Of a stretch of 64,000 bases of DNA, positions 42,330-49,030 are shown piece after piece. Both the position numbers and the translations under genes were made by a program. How positions within the stretch are numbered: position 1 is the first letter of the stretch; each line of letters starts with the position of its first letter. The stretch lies in contig CAMNST010000009.1 of assembly GCA_946555465.1 (NCBI GenBank), positions 27,211-91,210 on the forward strand, given 5' to 3'. The notes under the pieces are model-generated. The model was given only the letters and a program-made list of their open reading frames with translations, was not told the origin of the DNA and made no database searches. This DNA comes from an uncultured Clostridia bacterium (GTDB taxonomy: Bacteria; Bacillota; Clostridia; Oscillospirales; Acutalibacteraceae).

Positions 42330-42358
42330 ATAATAGCATAGAGAAGATAGATAGTCAA
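42330..42358 (-). promoter_or_regulatory. promoter of rplM-rpsI
   Basis: Leftward TTGACT (42358-42353), 17-bp spacer, TATTAT (42335-42330). Confidence 0.75.
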
Positions 42359-42470
42359 CAAAAAAATGATGAGAATTTTATTTAAAAGGTAACTTTCTCA
42401 CTTTTTCTCGCTTTTTTTAACTTAATCATAGCAAAATCAAATTTATTATTTACGAAAACGGAGGGAGAAT

Positions 42471-42659
42471 ATGGATGGTTGTTCGCTCAATATGACAGTC
42501 TCGGCACTTGCCTGTGCAATTTCAAAGGGAAAAAGTCCTGATGAACTTGCTCTTTTGTCTGCATTTTTTGTTCAACTGGGTGATTCGCTTGAAACAATAG
42601 CGACGGCTGATGCTGTTTGCTGTAACGGCGGTGAGGCAGATTCTGTCGATGCAGTATAA
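42471..42659 (+). CDS. small clostridial protein, DUF6774-like
   Basis: A 62-residue protein: NMTVSALACAISKGKSPDELALLSAFFVQLGDSLETIA is a compact helical domain I recognise as a small conserved clostridial family (DUF6774 in my recollection). GGAGGGAGAAT precedes the ATG. Two Cys occur near each end. No function is established. It stands alone between rplM (divergent) and the metF promoter, which begins only 8 bp after its stop. Confidence 0.7.
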   Translation: MDGCSLNMTVSALACAISKGKSPDELALLSAFFVQLGDSLETIATADAVCCNGGEADSVDAV

Positions 42660-42666
42660 ATATTTC

Positions 42667-42695
42667 TTGAATTCCTACCATAATGGTAGTATAAT
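42667..42695 (+). promoter_or_regulatory. metF operon promoter with palindromic operator
   Basis: TTGAAT (42667-42672), 17-bp spacer, TATAAT (42690-42695). The spacer is filled by the perfect 15-bp palindrome CTACCATAATGGTAG (42675-42689), which touches the -10. This is the expected place for a repressor site. The Rrf2-type regulator encoded last in the operon is the natural candidate. Confidence 0.7.
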
Positions 42696-42733
42696 ACAAT
42701 ATATTATTATAATGTATTTAAGGAATAAAGGTT

Positions 42734-43600
42734 ATGAAAATAAGTGATATATTAAAGAGTAAAAAAGTAACGGTTTCTTTTGAGGTTTTTCCGCCGAAAG
42801 AATGGGTAAAGATTGCAGATACAAAAGAAGTAATAAAAGAAATGGTAAAAGATAAACCGTCTTTTATGAGCGTAACTTACGGTGCGGCAGGCACATCAAG
42901 CGGTTATACAATGGAAATTGCAAATGAAATCGCCCAAGGCGGTGTGTCACCGCTTGCTCATCTTACCTGTCTTACTTCTACCAAAGAAAAAATTAACAGC
43001 GTTCTTGATGAATTTGAAGCAAATAATATTGAAAATATACTTGCTTTGCGTGGTGATATTCCCAAAGATTTTGTTATGAATGAAAAACAGTATTATCACC
43101 ATGCATATGAACTTGTAAATGAAATTAAAGCGAGAAATAAGTTTTGCATAGGCGGTGCGTGTTATCCTGAAATTCATCCTGAATCATCAAACAGGGTAGA
43201 GGACATTGCAAGACTTAAAGAAAAGGTTGACTGCGGTCTTGATTTTATAACAAGCCAGATGTTTTTTGATAATGAGGCATTCTTTAATTTCCGTGAAATG
43301 TGTGCGATAAAAGAAATAAATGTGCCTATAATTGCAGGCATAATGCCGATTACCAATGCCAAACAGATAAAAAGAAGTGTTGAACTTTCAAACTGTTCCA
43401 TTCCTAAAAAGTTTCAGAAAATTATGGAGCGTTTCGGAGAAAACCCCGATGTTATGAAGCAGGCAGGCATTATTTACGCCACAGAACAGATTATTGATTT
43501 AATGGCAAATGGTGTTAATAATATTCATATATACACAATGAACAAACCTGATGTTGCACACCAGATTATGAAAGGATTGTCGGCGATAATTCATGAATAA
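42734..43600 (+). CDS. metF: 5,10-methylenetetrahydrofolate reductase
   Basis: A 288-residue TIM-barrel flavoprotein reducing methylene-THF to methyl-THF, the methyl donor for methionine synthase. VSFEVFPPK at the N-terminus, SVTYGAAGTS, the ALRGDIPKD loop, the GGACYPEIHPES region and DFITSQMFFDNEAFF are typical. The length is normal for the bacterial enzyme. AAGGAATAAAGGTT precedes the ATG. It overlaps the following activation-protein gene by 8 bp, forming a four-gene operon with metH and an Rrf2 regulator. Confidence 0.95.
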   Translation: MKISDILKSKKVTVSFEVFPPKEWVKIADTKEVIKEMVKDKPSFMSVTYGAAGTSSGYTMEIANEIAQGGVSPLAHLTCLTSTKEKINSVLDEFEANNIENILALRGDIPKDFVMNEKQYYHHAYELVNEIKARNKFCIGGACYPEIHPESSNRVEDIARLKEKVDCGLDFITSQMFFDNEAFFNFREMCAIKEINVPIIAGIMPITNAKQIKRSVELSNCSIPKKFQKIMERFGENPDVMKQAGIIYATEQIIDLMANGVNNIHIYTMNKPDVAHQIMKGLSAIIHE

Positions 43601-44150
43601 GGCTGAAATACTTCGATATCTTCGCACATCTTCAAAAACAGATGATGAAAGACTGCTTTCGCTTATCGATGAATGCTGTGAAGAGGTAAACAAATGTGTT
43701 CGTCCTAAAACACTTCACCGTATTTTTGACTGCAGCGTAACGCCGGACAGGCTTGTTATCGGCGATTATATTTTTGAAAGCGAAAGGCTGGCCCAGAATC
43801 TGAGCGGATGCAAAAAAGTGTGTGTGTTTGGTGCTACGCTCGGAACAGAGTGTGACAGACTTCTCAGAACATACAGTGTTAACAACATTTCAAAATCCAT
43901 GGTGCTTCAGGCGTGCCTCGCCTCAAAAATTGAAGAGGTGTGTGACACGCTTGAAGATGAACTGAAAAAACAGGGAATGACACTCAGACAGCGCTATTCA
44001 CCCGGATATTTTGATCTTGATATTAAAGAAAACAAAAAAATTTTTGATTTGCTTGAACTGACAAAACGTATCGGACTTACGCTGACAGATACTTATCAGA
44101 TGGTGCCGACCAAGTCCGTTACGGCATTTATAGGTGTTGAAAATGATTAG
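43593..44150 (+). CDS. methionine synthase activation-domain protein
   Basis: A 185-residue protein corresponding to the reactivation domain (AdoMet-binding) of MetH, encoded separately. Signals include FGATLGTECDRLLRTYS, LQACLASKIEEVCDTLEDEL and the SPGYFDLDIKENKKIFDLL … GLTLTDTYQMVPTKSVTAFIGV tail, which matches the R-x-S-P-G-Y and SxAM-site region. It re-methylates oxidised cob(II)alamin with SAM and a reductant. The gene overlaps metF and metH on either side, so expression is coupled with its partner enzyme. Confidence 0.9.
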   Translation: MNKAEILRYLRTSSKTDDERLLSLIDECCEEVNKCVRPKTLHRIFDCSVTPDRLVIGDYIFESERLAQNLSGCKKVCVFGATLGTECDRLLRTYSVNNISKSMVLQACLASKIEEVCDTLEDELKKQGMTLRQRYSPGYFDLDIKENKKIFDLLELTKRIGLTLTDTYQMVPTKSVTAFIGVEND

Positions 44151-46455
44151 ATTTTTTGATGGCGGAATGGGCAGTATGCTGCATTTGGCAGCGGGAGAAA
44201 TGCCCGAAAAACTGAATATAACAGACCCTGAAAGAGTTTATGCGATTCATCGCGCCTATGCCGAGGCAGGGGCAGAGTTTATTTCTACAAATACCTTTGG
44301 CGCAAATTCTCTTAAATATGATAATGTTGACGAACTTGTAAAGGCAGGCATTGAACTTGTTAAAAAAACAGGCAAAAAGGTTGCTCTTGATATAGGTCCT
44401 ACCGGCAAACTTCTTAAACCGATGGGCGATTTGGAGTTTGAAAAGGCTGTTGAACTTTTCAGCGAAGTTGTAATTGCAGGGCGTGACGGTGCCGATATCA
44501 TAATTATCGAAACAATGAGCGATACGTATGAACTGAAAGCGGCTGTGCTTGCTGCAAAAGAAAACAGCACGCTTCCTGTTATAACATCCATGATTTTTGA
44601 TGAAAAGGGCAGACTTCTTACCGGTGCCGATGTAAAAACTGCCTGCGCAATGCTTGAAGGGCTGGGGGTCGATGTTATCGGCCTTAACTGCGGGTTAGGA
44701 CCAAAGCAGATGATTGCACTTTTAAAAGAAATGCGAAATGCAACTTCTCTTCCGATTATCGTTATGCCCAATGCGGGTTTGCCGGAATCGGTAAACGGAA
44801 AAACCGTTTATAATGTTTCTCCTGAAGAATTTGCCGGGGATATGCTTGAGATTGCAAAAATCGGCGTTTCCTATCTCGGCGGCTGCTGCGGAACAACACC
44901 TGAACATATCAGAGAAATGATATCTCTTTGCAGGGATATTCCCGACAGTGTGCCGGAAAAGAAGAATGATACGGTTGTTGCGTCTTATTCAACTGCGGTT
45001 AATATAGGCGATAAACCTGTTGTTATCGGCGAAAGAATAAATCCTACGGGCAAAAAACTTTTTAAAGAAGCACTCAGAAATAATGACATGGATTATGTTA
45101 TAAAAGAGGGGCTTTCACAAATGGATAAGGGGGCAGATATACTTGATGTTAATGTCGGTCTGCCTGAAATTGACGAGGTAAAGTGGCTTACAGATGCTGT
45201 TTATAATCTTCAGAGTGTTCTTCCGCTGCCGCTTCAACTTGACTCGTCTGATCCTGCGGCACTTGAAAGTGCACTGAGAATTTATAACGGCAAAGCCATG
45301 ATTAATTCGGTAAACGGAAAGCAGTCATCTATGAAAGAGATTTTTCCGCTTGTAAAAAAGTACGGTGGTGTTGTTGTCTGTCTTTGCCTTGATGAAAACG
45401 GAATTCCCGAAACTGCACAGGGCAGAATTGATATTGCCGAAAAAATAATCCGTACTGCCGCCGAGTATGGTATTGATAAAAAGAATCTTGTTGTTGATGC
45501 GCTTGTAATGACGATTTCAACAAACAAGGATAACGCAAAAGAAACACTCAAAGCCGTAAATTATATCAGAAATGAACTTGGAGTGGGAACAGTTCTCGGC
45601 GTTTCAAACATCAGTTTCGGTCTGCCCAAGAGAGAGGCAATCAATACTGCCTTTTTTACTCTTGCACTTGAAAACGGGTTATCGGCAGGTATTATCAATC
45701 CGCTCAGCGAGCCTATGATGAATGCATATTATTCTTTTAATGCGCTCAGAGGGTTTGACGATAACTGTACGCAGTATATTGAATCAGTTACATCAAATAC
45801 ACAGGCTTCAGCCGCTAAAGAAACGGTTTATGACCTTAAAACCGCTATCATAAAAGGTGTTAAAGAAGATGCCTCTGCCTGTGCAAAAATTCTTTTAAAG
45901 GATATGGCGGCACTCGATGTTATTAATGAATATATCATTCCTGCACTCGATGTTGTCGGCGACGGTTTTGAAAAAAATAAAGTCTTTCTTCCGCAACTTC
46001 TTATGAGTGCCGATTCCGCAAAAGCGGCTTTCGACGTTATCAAAGAACATCTTGTTCTGAGCGGCGAGGATAAAAAAAGTGAAAACAAAATCATTATCGC
46101 TACCGTTGAGGGTGATATCCACGATATAGGCAAAAATATTGTTAAAGTGCTTTTGTCAAACTACGGTTTTGATGTGATTGATCTTGGGAAAGATGTAAAG
46201 TGTGAAAAAGTGCTTGAGGAAACAATAAAATATGATGCAAAACTTGTGGCGCTTTCCGCTTTGATGACAACAACTGTTCCGAATATGGAAAAAACCATTA
46301 AACTCATTCACGATAATACCGATGCAAAAGTGCTTGTCGGCGGTGCGGTGCTGACAAAATCATATTCAGAAATGATAGATGCCGACTTCTATGCAAAAGA
46401 TGCAATGGAAAGCGTAAGAATTGCAAAGGCATATTTCGGAGGTGACGGACAATGA
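44143..46455 (+). CDS. metH: cobalamin-dependent methionine synthase (core, no activation domain)
   Basis: A 770-residue MetH core that moves a methyl group from methyl-THF via cobalamin to homocysteine. The homocysteine/zinc domain covers about 1-285 (FDGGMGSML; GLNCGLGP; GGCCGTTPEHI zinc cysteines). The pterin domain (about 290-560) has GERINPTGKKLF and DVNVGLPEIDE. The cobalamin module (about 565-770) includes the His ligand in EGDIHDIGKNIV. The activation domain of the E. coli 1227-residue enzyme is missing and supplied by the preceding gene. The start at 44143 has AGGTG upstream, overlapping the previous gene by 8 bp. Confidence 0.95.
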   Translation: MIRFFDGGMGSMLHLAAGEMPEKLNITDPERVYAIHRAYAEAGAEFISTNTFGANSLKYDNVDELVKAGIELVKKTGKKVALDIGPTGKLLKPMGDLEFEKAVELFSEVVIAGRDGADIIIIETMSDTYELKAAVLAAKENSTLPVITSMIFDEKGRLLTGADVKTACAMLEGLGVDVIGLNCGLGPKQMIALLKEMRNATSLPIIVMPNAGLPESVNGKTVYNVSPEEFAGDMLEIAKIGVSYLGGCCGTTPEHIREMISLCRDIPDSVPEKKNDTVVASYSTAVNIGDKPVVIGERINPTGKKLFKEALRNNDMDYVIKEGLSQMDKGADILDVNVGLPEIDEVKWLTDAVYNLQSVLPLPLQLDSSDPAALESALRIYNGKAMINSVNGKQSSMKEIFPLVKKYGGVVVCLCLDENGIPETAQGRIDIAEKIIRTAAEYGIDKKNLVVDALVMTISTNKDNAKETLKAVNYIRNELGVGTVLGVSNISFGLPKREAINTAFFTLALENGLSAGIINPLSEPMMNAYYSFNALRGFDDNCTQYIESVTSNTQASAAKETVYDLKTAIIKGVKEDASACAKILLKDMAALDVINEYIIPALDVVGDGFEKNKVFLPQLLMSADSAKAAFDVIKEHLVLSGEDKKSENKIIIATVEGDIHDIGKNIVKVLLSNYGFDVIDLGKDVKCEKVLEETIKYDAKLVALSALMTTTVPNMEKTIKLIHDNTDAKVLVGGAVLTKSYSEMIDADFYAKDAMESVRIAKAYFGGDGQ

Positions 46456-46841
46456 TGATTTCAACAAAGGGCAGATATGCACTCAGAATTATGGTGTATC
46501 TTGCTGAGCATACCGGCAAACCGGTATCCCTCAAAGAAATTGCCGATAATGAGGGTATAGGCATAAAATATCTTGAAATAATTGTTGCGTCACTGAACAA
46601 AAGCGGTCTTCTTTCAAGTTCACGCGGAAAAAACGGCGGATATGCGCTTAATAAAAAGCCGGAAGAATATACCATCCTTTCCATTCTGCATGCTGCCGAG
46701 GGCAGTCTTGCTCCCGTTTCCTGTGTGGAGGGGCATCATTGCGAAAATTCCGCAAACTGCAAACCCTATAAACTCTGGAAAGAACTCGACAGCGTGATAG
46801 AAGATTTTTTAACCTCAAAAACGCTTGCTGATATTGTTTGA
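46452..46841 (+). CDS. Rrf2-family transcriptional regulator
   Basis: A 129-residue Rrf2 regulator. The start MISTKGRYALRIMVYLAEH, the helix-turn-helix VSLKEIADNEGIGIKYLEIIVASLNKSGLLSSSRGKNGGYAL, and the Cys set SCVEGHHC…SANC resemble IscR/RsrR-type members that hold an Fe-S cluster. CymR, another member, controls cysteine metabolism. Being the last gene of the metF-metH operon (start overlaps the metH stop by 4 bp), it may regulate methyl/sulfur metabolism or Fe-S homeostasis, perhaps through the palindrome in the operon promoter. Confidence 0.9.
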   Translation: MMISTKGRYALRIMVYLAEHTGKPVSLKEIADNEGIGIKYLEIIVASLNKSGLLSSSRGKNGGYALNKKPEEYTILSILHAAEGSLAPVSCVEGHHCENSANCKPYKLWKELDSVIEDFLTSKTLADIV

Positions 46842-47147
46842 CAGATGTAAAATACGTATGCTCTATTTAATCATGCGTTTTTATCATACGTTGTTTAAGT
46901 ATTGATAATCTTGATTGTGTTTGGCGACAATAGGGGCATATGTTTTTTCTTGTTAAAAATACATGCTCCTAAATTAACATGCTTTAACATGCTTACAAGC
47001 GGAAAGTATTTAATTGGTTTGGCGACTGTCGGAGTTATGTGTTTTTATGCGTGGCTTCGGCTGCGCATTTTTTGTTTTTAGGGGGGATAAAAATGAAATG
47101 AAGTGCATATTGCATGGCTTCAACCGTCGTCAAATGAAGCAATAAAC
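46842..47147. other. non-coding stretch with iterated motifs and an orphan start site
   Basis: No supported gene. Contents: three ACATGCT copies (46961-46967, 46977-46983, 46987-46993); a repeated TTTGGCGAC (46920-46928 and 47018-47026) with similar flanks; a strong rightward terminator (47047-47079); and AGGGGGGATAAAA followed by ATG AAA TGA (about 47081-47101), a ribosome site with a two-codon ORF. It looks like a regulated leader whose gene has been lost. Confidence 0.5.
47047..47079 (+). terminator. rightward terminator with UUCG tetraloop
   Basis: 9-bp stem ATGCGTGGC / GCTGCGCAT (two wobble pairs) closed by TTCG, then TTTTTTGTTTTT. It lies 205 bp after the met operon. Confidence 0.8.
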
Positions 47148-47183
47148 AAAAACTGTCCCGACAAAATCGGGACAGTTTTTTTA
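47148..47183 (-). terminator. terminator of the GH51/dehydrogenase/EEP run (bidirectional)
   Basis: Stem AAAACTGTCCCGA / TCGGGACAGTTTT with a 5-nt loop. It overlaps the stop codon of the EEP gene. Confidence 0.88.
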
Positions 47184-48056
47184 ATAATTTATCTGCGCAA
47201 TGATTCCGAAATGGTCCGATACATATCCGTTTGACAAATCATCAAGAACATCATATGTTACAGGCGTCATATCCGTAAAAATAAAGTCGATAGGTTCACC
47301 GGATGTATCCTGCAAATTTCCCCAGTCGGTATATGTATTGGTTTTGTTTTCCGGGTTTGCGGATGAACAACTTGTCAGTTTTTCGGCAATGAGCGAACAG
47401 GGTTTTCCGCTTTCGATATCGTTAAAATCACCCGATAAAACAATCATAGTACCGCTGTAGTTTTGGCTTATTTCCTCAAGTTTGTCAAGAATGACCGATG
47501 CACCGAAAACCCTTGCCTCGTCACTTGCGTTATCAAGATGCGTGTTAAAATGAATATATATTCTGCCGTTTTCATTATTCTTTAAAACAACGTATGAACA
47601 CACTCTGTTGCATCCGGCACCTTCATATTTGCTTTCTGTTTCAGGTGTTTCAGACAGCCAGAATGTGTTTTTATCCATACAGGTGTATTTGTCTTTCAGC
47701 CAGAAAATACAGTTCATTTCACTTTTGTTTTCGTTATCGTCGCCGCCGCGTTTTACGCCGTATGAATCGTAGTCGGTCATAAGAGAAGACAGTTTTGTCT
47801 GCCATTTTGCATTCATCTCCTGCGTTCCGATGGAGTCGGGCTTAACTGCATTCATATATGCTGCAAAGCGTTTTACTCTGCTTGCCGAAGATGTTTTGTC
47901 GAGAATATTTCCCCAGGGGGCAGCGCAGTTGAAAGAAACAACCGTTAAATCAGCAGCAGTATCGGGTTTTGCGTAAGTATATTCTGTTTTTGAGCAGCCT
48001 GCAAAGAATAAGCCTATGCATAATGCGCAGAGGAGTACGGACAATATTTTTTTCAT
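47181..48056 (-). CDS. endonuclease/exonuclease/phosphatase-family lipoprotein
   Basis: A 291-residue lipoprotein. The signal peptide ends with lipobox F-F-A-G-C near residue 21, so the protein is anchored outside the membrane. The EEP (DNase I/sphingomyelinase-like) fold shows VVSFNCAAP, IGTQEMNAKW, the catalytic VVLSGDFNDIESGKP and a C-terminal YVSDHFGIIAQI. Family members cut phosphodiesters of nucleic acids, lipids or sugars; the substrate is unknown here. The gene sits 1 bp after the 2-hydroxyacid dehydrogenase gene. Confidence 0.85.
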   Translation of the reverse strand: MKKILSVLLCALCIGLFFAGCSKTEYTYAKPDTAADLTVVSFNCAAPWGNILDKTSSASRVKRFAAYMNAVKPDSIGTQEMNAKWQTKLSSLMTDYDSYGVKRGGDDNENKSEMNCIFWLKDKYTCMDKNTFWLSETPETESKYEGAGCNRVCSYVVLKNNENGRIYIHFNTHLDNASDEARVFGASVILDKLEEISQNYSGTMIVLSGDFNDIESGKPCSLIAEKLTSCSSANPENKTNTYTDWGNLQDTSGEPIDFIFTDMTPVTYDVLDDLSNGYVSDHFGIIAQINY

Positions 48057-48057
48057 A

Positions 48058-49026
48058 TCAGTTCACCCTGTTTTTTAACGGTTCATTATTCATATATCTT
48101 TGAATATTTTCCCATATATTTTTATAGATTTTTTTAACTGTCAGGTTTGTTATTCCTGCAATGTGCGGTGTTAAAATAAGTTTGTCTTTTATGCTTCCGT
48201 CAAGCAGAATGTTGTCGGCTGTTACCGGCTCGGGTGATATAACATCAAGCCCTGTGCCTGCAATTTTGTTATCCAAAAGGGCGCCCAAAAGTGCCTCATT
48301 GTCAACCAGATCACCGCGTGATGTGTTTATAAGAAATGCATCATTTTTCATTTTGCTAAAGAAATTTTCATCTGCCATTTTAACCGTATCTTCTGTAACG
48401 GCAACGTGAAGAGAAACAAAGTCAGATTCTGCAAGCAGCGTGTCCATATCCCTGTATTCAACATGGTATTCTTTTTCTATGTCTTTATATCTTGTACGGT
48501 TTGTATAAATAACCTTAGCCCCGAGTGCAGTTGCAAATTTTGCAGTTGCCTTTGCAATATCGCCGAAACCGATAAGACCCACCGTGCACTGGCTGAGTTC
48601 TTTTATAACCCCGAAGGATGCCTTTTTTACTTCAATCTGCTTTCCGTCATATACACTTTGGTGCCCTGTTATGATTGATTTCAGGCAGGCAAGCATAAGC
48701 AGAACGGCATCTTCTGCAACAGCAGTGTCGTTTACGCCTTTATTGTTGCACACAATGATGCCTTTTTCACTTGCATATTTTATATCCACGCCTTGATAGC
48801 CAACGCCTTCTGAATGAATAAGTTTAAGATTGGGCAGTTTATCAATGATATCTTTATCAAGTCTGCCCATGGCATCAAGCAAAAGAATTTCGGTATCTTC
48901 TGCATCTGTTATCAGTTTTTCAGCATCTTTCAGTCTGAAGAATTTAACATTGTGGTTTTTTAACTGCGGGAGTTCTTTTAATGTTTTCTCCCTGGTTGTT
49001 ACATTTGAGTAAAAAGTTATATTCAT
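48058..49026 (-). CDS. D-isomer-specific 2-hydroxyacid dehydrogenase
   Basis: A 322-residue NAD-dependent dehydrogenase. The nucleotide-binding motif TVGLIGFGDIAKATAKFA is near residue 140. Catalytic Arg is in NTSRGDLVD, Glu in ISPEPV and His in LTPHIAG. Family members reduce 2-keto acids or oxidise D-2-hydroxyacids such as glycerate, lactate or phosphoglycerate; the substrate is not evident. I prefer the ATG at 49026, 5 bp beyond the GH51 stop, over an upstream ATG inside GH51, although a close SD is not obvious for either. Confidence 0.87.
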   Translation of the reverse strand: MNITFYSNVTTREKTLKELPQLKNHNVKFFRLKDAEKLITDAEDTEILLLDAMGRLDKDIIDKLPNLKLIHSEGVGYQGVDIKYASEKGIIVCNNKGVNDTAVAEDAVLLMLACLKSIITGHQSVYDGKQIEVKKASFGVIKELSQCTVGLIGFGDIAKATAKFATALGAKVIYTNRTRYKDIEKEYHVEYRDMDTLLAESDFVSLHVAVTEDTVKMADENFFSKMKNDAFLINTSRGDLVDNEALLGALLDNKIAGTGLDVISPEPVTADNILLDGSIKDKLILTPHIAGITNLTVKKIYKNIWENIQRYMNNEPLKNRVN

Positions 49027-49030
49027 TTTA

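Noticed and set aside
42660..42733. SAM riboswitch or T-box before metF
   Set aside because: The leader is under 40 nt after the predicted start, too short for either; only the promoter palindrome is present.
46961..46993. CRISPR-like or plasmid-origin iterons (ACATGCT x3)
   Set aside because: Only three 7-bp copies with unequal spacing and no cas or rep gene; kept only as a regulatory oddity.
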